A stretch of 64,000 nt of DNA, taken from an uncultured Sphingobacteriales bacterium. GTDB taxonomy: Bacteria > Bacteroidota > Bacteroidia > Chitinophagales > Chitinophagaceae. The DNA lies in NCBI GenBank assembly GCA_937991535.1, contig CALKHN010000123.1, positions 1-64,000 on the forward strand, written 5' to 3'. The position numbers were made by a program, and so were the translations under genes. Position 1 is the stretch's first letter, and each line of letters begins with the position of its first letter. Positions 35,570 through 44,219 of this stretch are shown here, piece by piece. The notes below the pieces were generated by a model. It did not search any database and was not told the DNA's origin. It was given only the letters and a program-made list of their open reading frames with translations.

Positions 35570-36667
35570 ATGAGCACCAAAATAAATCCCGAAATAAAAG
35601 ATTTGATGAAGGCGGAGCATTATAGACCTTTGGTATCTGTTATCGTACCTTTTGAACCAAAAACAGGCGTAAAAGTGGAAGTGACACAGCATTTAAAATT
35701 TGTTGTTGATAAAGTGGAACGGGAGATCAAAGACAATTATCCCGGCGAACCAGGTACCCTTGTGATCCAAAAGTTACGAGGCATCATTGCAGATTTAGAT
35801 TTAAGCACCGATAAAAAAAGTATTGCTATCTTCGTTTCCCCTCTTTTTCAAAAAATATTATACCTTGATATAGAAGTAAGTGAAAAAATCATCATTGACG
35901 AATCGTTTGAGATACGGGATTTGGTATATGCAAAAAGGGAGAGCCATAACTACCTGGTATTTCTCCTGAGCGGCAGCGAATACAAATCATATACATGGAA
36001 GAACGATACCTTCGTTAAAGTTAAAACGAGTGGCCCCCATCATATTGCTGCTGTAGTTGGTAACCCATCTGAAAGAGTGTCCAATTTTTCGGATCCTTCC
36101 GGCTTGAAAGAAGCAACGCTCAGGAAATTCCTTTATGAGGCAGATAAAGAACTCAGCGATATTCTGAAGATGTACCCGCTTCCTGTGTTTTTGTTAGGAA
36201 CAGAAAAGGTACTCGGGTATTTTAAAGCTATTTCTGCAAATCAAAAAGCTATTGCCGGCTATATTCACGGAAATTATGAAGATGCAACAGAATATGAATT
36301 AAAAGAATTACTTAATCCTTATATACAGGACTGGAAAAAAATAAAAACAATGAGTTTGTTACAGCAAATTGAAAGTGCAGCCGGCGCCGGAAAATTATCA
36401 ACGGGCATGGAAGATGTATGGAGGCAGGCGTTGCAGAGGATCGGGCGCCTGCTTATTGTTGAAAAGAATTTCGTTTATACCGCAGAACAGGGAAAAGCTG
36501 AAGATATTATATACAAAGCAAATGATCCTGACAATAAAGCTTTTTATATAAAAGACGCTGTGGATGACGTTATAGAAAAAGTATTGGAATATGGAGGAGA
36601 TGTTGAATTTGTAGATGAAGGCACACTTAGCGATTACCAGCATATTGCATTGATACAATATTATTAG
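35570..36667 (+). CDS. baeRF3-type eRF1-like protein
   Basis: 365 residues from ATG 35570; an in-frame Met seven codons upstream overlaps the predicted promoter start and is rejected. I assign it to the bacterial eRF1-like (baeRF) group by the overall pattern: an N-terminal ISHHRP-like region with VSVIVPFEPKTGV, the middle IAIFVSPLFQKILYL, and a C-terminal RNase-H-like part GRLLIVEKNFVYTAEQGKAE. A distant relative, Rv2629, belongs to the DosR dormancy regulon. Probable role is ribosome association or peptide release under stress, not shown. It is the first gene of an operon with the AAA/APH pair. Confidence 0.75.
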   Translation: MSTKINPEIKDLMKAEHYRPLVSVIVPFEPKTGVKVEVTQHLKFVVDKVEREIKDNYPGEPGTLVIQKLRGIIADLDLSTDKKSIAIFVSPLFQKILYLDIEVSEKIIIDESFEIRDLVYAKRESHNYLVFLLSGSEYKSYTWKNDTFVKVKTSGPHHIAAVVGNPSERVSNFSDPSGLKEATLRKFLYEADKELSDILKMYPLPVFLLGTEKVLGYFKAISANQKAIAGYIHGNYEDATEYELKELLNPYIQDWKKIKTMSLLQQIESAAGAGKLSTGMEDVWRQALQRIGRLLIVEKNFVYTAEQGKAEDIIYKANDPDNKAFYIKDAVDDVIEKVLEYGGDVEFVDEGTLSDYQHIALIQYY

Positions 36668-36736
36668 TGCCGGATCATTGATGACAAAACACGCTAAAGC
36701 AGAACCTGTCAGATAGTTTCAAAAAAGCCTTTCAAC

Positions 36737-37243
36737 ATGGTAATAATTGTTTTTGGCTTACCCGGCTCCGGGAAAAGTTATTTTGCGTTAGAACTTGCCG
36801 GCATGATATCTGCCGATTACATAAATAGTGATCGTCTGAGAAAGGAAATGTTTCACGAGAGAAGCTACTCCGACGCGGAAAAGGCGATGGTATATAATGC
36901 AATGCTTCAAAAGACTCAGGAAGCAATAACACAGAACAGAAACGTGGTACTGGATGGCACATTTTATAAAAGTAAAATAAGAAAATTATTTGTACGGGGG
37001 ATAGCCGAAAAGACCAGTATATTTTTTATTGAAGTTATTGCAGATGAAAACATAATCAGGCAACGATTGAAGAAGGAAAGACCGGACAGTGAAGCTGACT
37101 TCGAAGTGTATAAAAGTATCCGGAGGCATTGGGAACCGCTCAGTATGTCCCATTTAACTTTGGAGTCAACCAATAGTAACGTTGATACGATGCTGCAAAA
37201 AGCTGTACAATATTTGAAAAATGACAAAGGACCAGATCAATAA
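36737..37243 (+). CDS. AAA/zeta-like P-loop kinase, partner of the APH-like protein
   Basis: 168 residues. Walker A GLPGSGKSYFALEL lies at residues about 7-20, and the lid region contains RQRLKKERPDSEADFEVY. It resembles the C-terminal kinase domain of the bifunctional 'APH/ATP-binding' proteins of Proteobacteria and Rv2004c of M. tuberculosis. Here it is a separate gene and precedes the APH part. Its last 23 nt overlap the next gene. It is a putative small-molecule kinase in the cytosol; the substrate is unknown. Confidence 0.82.
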   Translation: MVIIVFGLPGSGKSYFALELAGMISADYINSDRLRKEMFHERSYSDAEKAMVYNAMLQKTQEAITQNRNVVLDGTFYKSKIRKLFVRGIAEKTSIFFIEVIADENIIRQRLKKERPDSEADFEVYKSIRRHWEPLSMSHLTLESTNSNVDTMLQKAVQYLKNDKGPDQ

Positions 37244-38234
37244 ATTAATATATGATGGAAAATTCCCGGATGCAACACATTCCCGGGAATTGATTGAAAC
37301 GCATATATCATGGGTTATCCTCTGTGATCAATTCGTTTATAAAATCAAAAAACCGGTTCATTATTCATTTCTCGATTTTTCCACGACGGAACAGCGAAAA
37401 TATTATTGCGAAAAAGAAATAAAGTTAAATAAAAGGCTTACTGAGAATATATACCTGGATGTGCAACCTGTTTATGAATTGAAGGGCTGCTTTATTGTGG
37501 GAGGCGATAAAGGGTCTTTGATTGACCATACCGTAAGAATGAACAAAATTGACCGGGATAAGCAAATGGATATTCTTTTGATAAAAAATAAAGTAACAGA
37601 AAGCGATATTTGGCGACTGTCAAGGAAAATTGCTTCTTTTCATAAGAATACGGCCGTTATATACAAACAGGATTTTCCTGACATGCGGGGAGTATTCAAT
37701 GATCTGGCGACGCAAAAAGCATTTCTCGGAAAGAATCTTGGGGTGCAGAGTGAAAACATTATTGATCATGCCCTCAGTACATCCGATGCATTTATCCGGC
37801 ACAATCAGGCGGTATTCACCCGGAGGCAGAACGCTGGCTTTTACAGGGATTGCCACGGCGACCTGCATTCCAGAAATATCTTTTTATTACCGGACCCGCA
37901 ACCCTTCGATTGCATTGAATTCAATGATGATTTCCGGCAGATTGATGTGTTAAATGAAATTGCATTTCTATGTATGGACCTGGAGGCATTCGGCAAAAAG
38001 GAGTTTTCCGATCTGTTTTTTGAATACTATAATAAATTTTTCCTGGCGGTGGCTAACGAGGCAGACAGGAGGTTGTTCATTTATTATAAAAGTTACAGGG
38101 CCAATATACGGGCAAAAGTTAACAGCCTTAGAGCAAAAAGCGCCGTGAACCATGATGATAAGACAAAATCCCTTAAGTCTGCAGAAGAATATCTTTCATT
38201 AATGAATAACTATATAAGCTTATTGAACGGGTAA
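37221..38234 (+). CDS. APH-like kinase (aminoglycoside phosphotransferase fold)
   Basis: 337 residues. An APH/choline-kinase-like fold is seen in FYRDCHGDLHSRNIF (Brenner motif HGDLH-x3-N, catalytic Asp and metal-binding Asn) and FDCIEFNDDFRQIDVLNEIA (DFG-like part). This is the other half of the bifunctional APH/AAA proteins; antibiotic resistance is not implied. It overlaps the AAA gene by 23 nt, and translational coupling is likely. It ends the baeRF operon. Confidence 0.87.
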   Translation: MTKDQINKLIYDGKFPDATHSRELIETHISWVILCDQFVYKIKKPVHYSFLDFSTTEQRKYYCEKEIKLNKRLTENIYLDVQPVYELKGCFIVGGDKGSLIDHTVRMNKIDRDKQMDILLIKNKVTESDIWRLSRKIASFHKNTAVIYKQDFPDMRGVFNDLATQKAFLGKNLGVQSENIIDHALSTSDAFIRHNQAVFTRRQNAGFYRDCHGDLHSRNIFLLPDPQPFDCIEFNDDFRQIDVLNEIAFLCMDLEAFGKKEFSDLFFEYYNKFFLAVANEADRRLFIYYKSYRANIRAKVNSLRAKSAVNHDDKTKSLKSAEEYLSLMNNYISLLNG

Positions 38235-38374
38235 TGCGTAAATGAGAAAAGTAGCAGGAGTGCATGTGCTAACTAACAAAGAGGGCTTCATTTACATTAG
38301 CGAAACCCTCTTGTATTTGCCCCCGTCCCTATTCATTATTTTAGAATTTCAGCAGTTTCTTTGCAGCAGCTAAC

Positions 38375-38881
38375 TCAGTCTATGAACTCGCCATTTTCAT
38401 CCAGTTTTACCTTTAGTCGTTTGTTGCCGTTAGTAAGAAGAAGCTGATACACCACATTGGTGTAACTGTTTTCCTGATATTTAACCTGGTAAACATCTTT
38501 TGAAATGGCCCATTTAGGATACCTTTCTGCCACGGCATTTTTTACCGTTGCCGGAATGGCGATGTTTTTGAATCTTTCGGCGGTGCGTATTATTTTCCCG
38601 GAAGAGTCGTAGGTAGCGAGAATGTATCCCTGCGGAAGATAAAAGGTAATATAATAGGTATTGTAATCATCTTCATAGTAGTCTGAATTTTTTATATCAT
38701 AGGCGGCGGCTTTATGCTCCAGCAATTTTACCGGCTGAGCTACATCTTTGTTGTCTACCGATCTGAGATACTTGTAGTTCCTGGCTACAATTGTAATTTC
38801 AGGTAGTACCTGCCCACTTAAGTGCATGCTGATTCCTGCAATGAGGATGCCAAAAATCGGCAGCAATTTCGCTTGTTTCAT
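38375..38881 (-). CDS. Secreted PepSY-like protein
   Basis: 168 residues with a signal peptide ending SGQ near residue 24. The mature part has two repeats of the BLIP/PepSY-like fold, with segments TVKNAVAERYPKWAISKDVYQVKY and VYQLLLTNGNKRLKVKLDENG. In databases such Bacteroidota proteins are sometimes mislabelled as nicotinate-nucleotide adenylyltransferase; there is no sign of that activity. It is expected in the periplasm. It carries a perfect regulon promoter (38990-38948), so it belongs to the island's regulon. Confidence 0.72.
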   Translation of the reverse strand: MKQAKLLPIFGILIAGISMHLSGQVLPEITIVARNYKYLRSVDNKDVAQPVKLLEHKAAAYDIKNSDYYEDDYNTYYITFYLPQGYILATYDSSGKIIRTAERFKNIAIPATVKNAVAERYPKWAISKDVYQVKYQENSYTNVVYQLLLTNGNKRLKVKLDENGEFID

Positions 38882-38947
38882 ATTTTTAGATTTTTAAGTG
38901 ATATAAAATTTGATCCAACAAATTGTTCTGCATGACTAATTTTTTTA

Positions 38948-38990
38948 TAAAGATATTGGTTAAAGGGAGGGGTAGCAATGATACACATCA
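38948..38990 (-). promoter_or_regulatory. Regulon promoter of the PepSY-like gene
   Basis: Minus strand: TGATGTGTATCA (38990-38979), 23-bp gap, TATCTTTA (38955-38948). The start codon is 66 bp further on. The rest of the gap up to 39220 shows nothing recognisable. Confidence 0.72.
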
Positions 38991-39220
38991 CTGAAACAAG
39001 TGTTCTTCATCAATCTGTTTGAAGCCGGAAACAAAATGCTGTAACTATTTCGGTGCATCCCCCAAGACCTTCCTTCTTCTATAAGAAAGATAGCCGTGCA
39101 CGGTTGATTGCACAGGGAGAATTTAAAAATGACAACAACCCGTTGGCGAAGGCCGGTCGGTTTACAGTTGGCAAATCGCGCTACAAAATTACATCGCCAT
39201 GAACAGGAACATCCAAAGAC

Positions 39221-39258
39221 AAAAAAAGCTGCCCTTGCACTGGTACAGAGCAGCTTTT
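39221..39258 (-). terminator. Intrinsic terminator of the BON gene
   Basis: Stem AAAAGCTGC (39224-39232) / GCAGCTTTT (39250-39258). On the minus strand it is followed by seven T (complement of 39221-39227), 17 bp after the BON stop codon. Confidence 0.8.
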
Positions 39259-39274
39259 CTGATAAGGTGCACGT

Positions 39275-39955
39275 TCATTCCCATTCTTTAAAGGAATATT
39301 CTGGCATCTCTACTCTCAACCTGTTTACCACACTGTTAACGCCAGGTGCATTCCAGGCCGTCTGTTCAACGTCTTCTTTTTCAGCAATTGAACGCACTGT
39401 ACCTTCCAGGACAACCTTTGACCCTTCAACTTCCACTTTAATTTTTTCGGCCTCCACCGTGGCGCTTCGATGCAGCGCCAAACCTATTTTCTGTCTGATA
39501 TCAGAAGCGCTCAACCGTGGCTTTAACTTTATCAGGTTGAGCACACTTCTTACGCCGGTAAGATTTTCTATGGACTTTTTAGCAAACTCGCGCTGGTATT
39601 CCCATTCTACCTCACCGTCCAGTTGAACATTCCCGTTTTCCACTTTGATCTTGATCTTTTCTTCCTGTACACCCGAATGCCACTTTAAAGCATGCAGTAT
39701 CGCATCAGCAATCTCGGTATCAGTTTTTTGGGAAGAATTGGAAACACCAATTTGAATATCTTCAGCAATTGCCTTTACCCCGGAAATTTTCCTGGCATCT
39801 TTTTCCGCTGCCAATTTCTGGGTCAAAGAATCAACCTTGCCGGAAAGGGTGACAACGCCGTTTTTAACTGCCACGCCAATTCCTGATGAATTGAGGATGG
39901 GATCCCAGCTCAGTTCCTCGATCACATCTTTTTGAATCTGGAGATCATTTTTCAT
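39275..39955 (-). CDS. Protein with three BON domains
   Basis: 226 residues made of three consecutive BON domains (about 3-70, 78-145, 150-220), each with the pattern VKNGVVTLSGKV / VENGNVQLDGEVEWE / VEGSKVVLEGTV and a central Gly. No signal peptide is visible, which differs from the periplasmic OsmY, so it may be cytosolic, as are other BON proteins of stress islands. BON domains bind membranes or lipids. Preceded by a perfect regulon promoter (40100-40058) with a 5' UTR of about 100 nt. Confidence 0.92.
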   Translation of the reverse strand: MKNDLQIQKDVIEELSWDPILNSSGIGVAVKNGVVTLSGKVDSLTQKLAAEKDARKISGVKAIAEDIQIGVSNSSQKTDTEIADAILHALKWHSGVQEEKIKIKVENGNVQLDGEVEWEYQREFAKKSIENLTGVRSVLNLIKLKPRLSASDIRQKIGLALHRSATVEAEKIKVEVEGSKVVLEGTVRSIAEKEDVEQTAWNAPGVNSVVNRLRVEMPEYSFKEWE

Positions 39956-40057
39956 AAATTTAATTTTTGGTTAAAAAATACTGCTCAATCGCTCACAATA
40001 TGAATGATGACAATTCAAAAGGGATTGTCGCATCATTGCCGGAAGTCAAACCTGATG

Positions 40058-40100
40058 TAAATCTATTCTCTATTCCATTTCAGGTAGCTGATGGCCATCA
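40058..40100 (-). promoter_or_regulatory. Regulon promoter of the BON gene
   Basis: Minus strand: perfect palindrome TGATGGCCATCA (40100-40089), 23-bp gap, TAGATTTA (40065-40058). A second imperfect inverted repeat, aatgatgacaat / attgtcgcatcatt, lies at about 40000-40037 inside the predicted 5' UTR and could form an RNA hairpin. Confidence 0.75.
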
Positions 40101-40153
40101 ACCCATGTGTTGATACACCTCAAACATTGAACACAAATCGAAAGCTTCTGACC

Positions 40154-42633
40154 ATGCGGCTTCCTGGCAGCACAACAGAAAAACTACTGACAACGATTAC
40201 AGAAACAGCCTGGCTTGTTGAAACCTGAAAGTCGCCTGGAAAAAACACTAAAGCTGTTGCTGCGGCAATTTAACAGTCCGTTTATACTGCTGCTGGCAAT
40301 TGCTGTTGTACGCTCTTATGTTTTGGGAGAGTCTTCTGACGCATTTATTTTAATTCTAACCGGATTGCTTGGCTTTTGGCAGGAGCTAAAAGCAAGCCAT
40401 GCTTTCGAACAATTGAACAAGCTGGTAGAAATGAAGCATACGGTTCTGCGGGAAGGAGTGCCTGTTCAGCTACCCGTTACAGCAATTGTGAGCGGTGATA
40501 TTTTATTTGCTGGATGCCGGTGACATTATCCCCGCGGATTGCCGGATTATAGAAAGCAATGAATTGCATATAAATGAAAGCGCTTTAACAGGAGAATCCT
40601 ATCCTGTAGAGAAAACAGGGGGAGAAACAGCCGGTGATTTAAGCAAAAACAGCAATTGTTTGTGGAATGGTACCAACGTAATCAGCGGTGTCGCCAAAGC
40701 GCTTGTGGTATATACGGGTAAACAAACACTATTTGGACAAATGACGCATAGCCTGATGCAAACACCCGAAACGGCGTTTGAAAAAGGCATTAAACGGTTT
40801 GGATTCTTTCTGTTAAGGATCACTGTTGTTTTATCCTTAATAATACTGGTGGTAAATCTGTACTTTAAAAAGCCGCTTTTCGATGCTGTATTGTTTTCAC
40901 TGGCAGTAGCGGTAGGTATGGCGCCGGAGCTATTGCCGGCGATAATGACGTTTGCCATGTCTGCAGGAGCGCGCCGGATGATGAAGAAAAAAGTCATCGT
41001 TAAAAAGCTTTCTTCCGTTTTCAATTTTGGAGAGGTCAATACAATTTGTGTTGATAAAACAGGCACAATCACCGAAGGCAATATACAGGTTAAAGATATA
41101 GTAGATATTCAAGGGAAAAGCAACGAACAGTTGCGGCGGTATACCTGGTTGAACGCATCGCTACAGAACGGGTTTACCAATCCGGTAGACATCGCTATTG
41201 CCTCAATGAATATGGCGCCGGTTAAAACAGAAAAAGTCAATGAAATACCCTACGATTTTATCCGGAAGCGGCTGAGTGTTGCTGTAATAGATGAAAATAA
41301 AAAAATCTTTATAACGAAAGGAGCCTTCAAAAACATATCGGGAATTTGTAGCCATATTCAGGTACAAAGCGGCGAAGTGGAAGCTATTTCTTCATTCACC
41401 AGGCAAAAAATGGAGGAACGCTTTATTGAATACAGCAACAGTGGGCATAGGGTATTGGGGGTGGCATTTAAACCTTTTGAACAGGAAAGAATAACCCGGG
41501 ATGACGAAAAAAATATGATTTTCCTGGGCTATATTTTGCTGGAAGATCCTTTAAAGGAGAGTGCGGAAGCATCTGTTAAAATGCTCGGTCAATTAAAAAT
41601 AGAGATAAAAATTGTTACAGGCGACAACCGTTATGCAGCCGCCAATGTTGCCCGGGGAATAGGAATTAAAGTGCCTGTAATCATTACCGGCGACGAAATG
41701 GACAAGCTTACCCCGGAGGCATTTGTAATAAAAGCCAGGCGTACCGATGTTTTTGCAGAGGTTGAGCCGCGCCAGAAAGAACGGATCATCAAGTCGCTTC
41801 AGAAGGGTGGTTTAATTGTAGCTTACCTTGGCGATGGAATCAATGACGTTGCGGCAATCAATACGGCCGACGTAGGTATCTCTACCAATAACGCTACCGA
41901 TGTGGCAAAAGAAGCGGCTGATTTCGTTTTTTTGGAAAAAGATCTGTCTGTTTTAGCGGATGGTGTGCAGGAAGGACGAAAATCTTTTGCCAACTCCATG
42001 AAATATATTCTCATTACTACCGGAGCTACTTTCGGTAACATGTTCAGTGTAGCCGGAGCTTCATTGTTGCTCCCTTTTTTACCGATGCTACCCAAACAGA
42101 TTTTGCTTACAAACCTGCTCACCGACCTTCCGTTTTTAAGTATTGCATCAGACCATGTTGACGAAGAACAACTAAAACAACCTGGGAAATGGAACCTGGA
42201 AATGATCAGGAAGTTCATGGTTGTTTTTGGCCTTCATAGCGCTGTATTTGATTTTATTACATTTTATATGCTTTATGCTCATTTTCATCTTACGGGCAGC
42301 GCGTTTCGAACAGGATGGTTTCTTGAATCTGCAATAACGGAAATTAGCATCGTGTTCATCATTCGAACCAGGCACCGCTTCACAAAAAGCAGGCCAGGCA
42401 AATTTTTGCTCATCACAGCAATGGTTGCATTTTTTATAGTAGTTCTGCTGCCAGTATCTCCGCTGTCGGAAATGCTTGGGTTTTCGGCTTTACATCCGCG
42501 CATCCTGATTCTTATTGCCGGAATATTGGTGGCGTATATCATCACCGGAGACCTGGTAAAAACTGTTTTCTTCAAGGCTTATGCCGCCAGGCATTCTACC
42601 CGAAGTCATCTTCACGAAGTAAAGGCCGGATAG
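40154..42633 (+). pseudogene. mgtA: MgtA-type magnesium P-type ATPase, frameshifted
   Basis: P3B-ATPase that would import Mg2+ across the inner membrane. Three pieces remain. First, 40154-40228: 24 codons resembling the N-terminus (STTEKLLTTITETAW), ending in a stop. Second, 40215-40523: start of the membrane part (LLLRQFNSPFILLLAI). Third, 40495-42633: the rest, with INESALTGES, phosphorylation motif DKTGTITEG, hinge GDGINDVAAIN and the C-terminal membrane helices. Removing one T from 40506-40508 joins pieces two and three as DILLLDAGDIIP, the family sequence. About 35-40 residues are missing near the N-terminus and a few in the second membrane region. It could still express an internal fragment, but it cannot be a working pump. 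Confidence 0.78.
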
Positions 42634-42675
42634 ACATCCAGCCTCGTAAATCCAATATCCTATGAAAAACCAGTT

Positions 42676-42718
42676 TAAAATTACAATCGGAAATATTCGC
42701 GTAAAATGACCTGTGTCA
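42676..42718 (-). promoter_or_regulatory. Regulon-type promoter pointing antisense into mgtA
   Basis: Minus strand: TGACACAGGTCA (42718-42707), exactly 23 bp, TAATTTTA (42683-42676). There is no minus-strand gene downstream; transcripts would run into the 3' end of the mgtA pseudogene. It could be a relic of a rearrangement or drive an antisense RNA. Confidence 0.5.
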
Positions 42719-42851
42719 ATACGTATGCTGATTGATCAATGCAAAAAATCCGGAAAGCAATTGCATGCGCTAATCAAAATCACCATGTACGATAACGCTC
42801 ATCATCCCTTTACTCATAAGTGCGATAATACCTTGCAATAAATTTTTGGCC

Positions 42852-43090
42852 ATGAAAGCATTGGGGCATCACGGTGCCGGGCAAAAAAGTTGGGAAGATA
42901 CGCTGATACCTGAGTTGCGCCGTGAGTAAATTTTAAAAAGGGCGACCGCGTGTTGATCTCACGCATCGCATCTTGAGGAAAATGAGATTGTTGTAAAAAA
43001 GGAGTTTCCTCCAGAACTGGAGATTGGTTTCCCGTGAATGGCTTAATTGGCACCAGTAAAGTCAATTATGCCGTCCTGGTGTCTGTTTGA
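42852..43090 (+). pseudogene. Remnant of a zinc-dependent alcohol dehydrogenase
   Basis: Two fragments. At 42852-42929: MKALGHHGAGQKSWEDTL, ending in a stop, like the family start. At 42932-43090, in another frame: FKKGDRVLISRIAS, stop, GK, stop, DCCKKG, then WFPVNGLIGT. This aligns with the family segment FKVGDRVLIS...CGKC-x2-C, in which two of the zinc-ligand cysteines have become TGA. About 55 residues between the pieces are gone. The rest of the gap 42634-43108 has no other gene. Zinc alcohol dehydrogenases are frequent in similar stress islands, which supports the reading. Confidence 0.6.
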
Positions 43091-43108
43091 ATAGAATGCA
43101 TATGCTTT

Positions 43109-43933
43109 CTATTTGTGTGCTACAAAAAGAGGAATCTGGTGCTCTCTGATAATATCTGAGATAAAGCTCTCATGAAAGAGCCTGCGAAGCGATGATCGTC
43201 CAAAGGCACCGCTCACCAGAATGGCAGATCCGGTATTTGACAGCCAGGTGGTAAAGTACCTCCGGGGATCGGCCTCAAATTTAAACAGCTGGAGGTCAGG
43301 AAAATGCCTGCCCACCAGGAGTTCTGCATTCAATTCATCCGGGAAAGGATTGTCGGCATCAGCGTCTGCATGAACAAGTATGGTCTTATTGTTTGCTAAT
43401 TCAGGTAAAAGATATGCGTATTGCTTTATAGCATATACAGAAGACTCGCTTCCATCGTAACTCAGTATGTTCACAGACGGGAATTTGAACTGGTTGGGAA
43501 TGAGCATCACCGGGCATTCCATAGTGCGCAGGCATTCTTCTATGTATTTCCCGGAATTCTTTCCTGTATCGGAATAAAAAGATTCATTGTTGATGATCAA
43601 CAGATCCGCAAATCTTGACTGCTTTTTTAATTCAGGGATGGCGAAATCAAAATAATCTGTATGCACCCTGTGGTCAATACCATAATCAATACAATACTGC
43701 TCAAAGCGTTTTATGTTATTGCGTATCTCTTTGCCTACATTGTTCTCTACCAGCGGAACCGTTCCGCTTTGCGGTTCGTTCATATCTGCATAGCTCCAGA
43801 GACTGCTAATGCTGGTAAGCGGCAGAAAAGCGCCCGTAATCGTTACAGGATTCTTTTTGTTCAATTCGGAGGCGAACTTTAAGGCAGATTCCGAATATTG
43901 CGTGCTGTCAAAAGCAATTGCTATTTTTCGCAT
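43109..43933 (-). CDS. Universal stress protein (USP2)
   Basis: 274 residues, two UspA-like halves. The first begins KIAIAFDSTQYSESALKFA and the second MLSYDG-type segment is NILSYDGSESSVYAIKQYAY; the end contains ILVSGAFGRSSLRRLF, a partial ATP-loop. It differs enough from USP1 and USP3 to be an old paralog. Cytosolic. Its promoter region holds one degenerate and one perfect palindrome. Confidence 0.9.
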   Translation of the reverse strand: MRKIAIAFDSTQYSESALKFASELNKKNPVTITGAFLPLTSISSLWSYADMNEPQSGTVPLVENNVGKEIRNNIKRFEQYCIDYGIDHRVHTDYFDFAIPELKKQSRFADLLIINNESFYSDTGKNSGKYIEECLRTMECPVMLIPNQFKFPSVNILSYDGSESSVYAIKQYAYLLPELANNKTILVHADADADNPFPDELNAELLVGRHFPDLQLFKFEADPRRYFTTWLSNTGSAILVSGAFGRSSLRRLFHESFISDIIREHQIPLFVAHK

Positions 43934-43952
43934 ACCATAATTTTAACGTACA

Positions 43953-44017
43953 CAAATCTATTGTGGCAATCTGTTTAAAATGCTGACAGCTCATGGCTAA
44001 CCGCATGATCGTTGTCA
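43953..44017 (-). promoter_or_regulatory. Double-site regulon promoter of USP2
   Basis: Minus strand: -7 box TAGATTTG (43960-43953). Exactly 23 bp upstream is a degenerate palindrome CATGAGCTGTCA (43995-43984, one half intact). 10 bp beyond it is a perfect TGACAACGATCA (44017-44006), 22 bp or two helical turns from the first. Together they may bind two dimers on one face. Confidence 0.6.
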
Positions 44018-44087
44018 ACTACCCCCAACATTGTTAAGATTGCAGGAAACGGCAAAAGCGCTGTTTGAGAACAATCAAATATTTCAT

Positions 44088-44130
44088 TGATCACGGTCAG
44101 CCTTTTTGGATACTGACTGCTTTATTTTTG
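44088..44130 (+). promoter_or_regulatory. Regulon promoter of the USP3-ppsA operon
   Basis: TGATCACGGTCA (44088-44099), 23-bp gap, TATTTTTG (44123-44130), ATG at 44220. Confidence 0.78.
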
Positions 44131-44219
44131 GTTTTGACCTCAGCTTCCGGGTGGCTATGCCCCCAAAAAATGGTACAGCTCCCCAGGCTGGTTATTTACC
44201 TGCAGTAAAAAGATAATTT

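Noticed and set aside
37221..38234. Aminoglycoside resistance gene
   Set aside because: The APH fold is present, but the neighbouring AAA kinase and the stress context match the Rv2004c-like family, not resistance enzymes.
40089..40140. The TGATGGCCATCA palindrome as an activator site for mgtA on the plus strand
   Set aside because: At the 23-bp distance the plus strand reads acattgaa, without a -7 box; the minus strand has TAGATTTA exactly there.
42932..43090. Two TGA codons at zinc-ligand cysteine positions as possible selenocysteine codons
   Set aside because: Neighbouring deletions, a frameshift and another stop at 42927 show plain gene decay, and no selenocysteine insertion structure is apparent.
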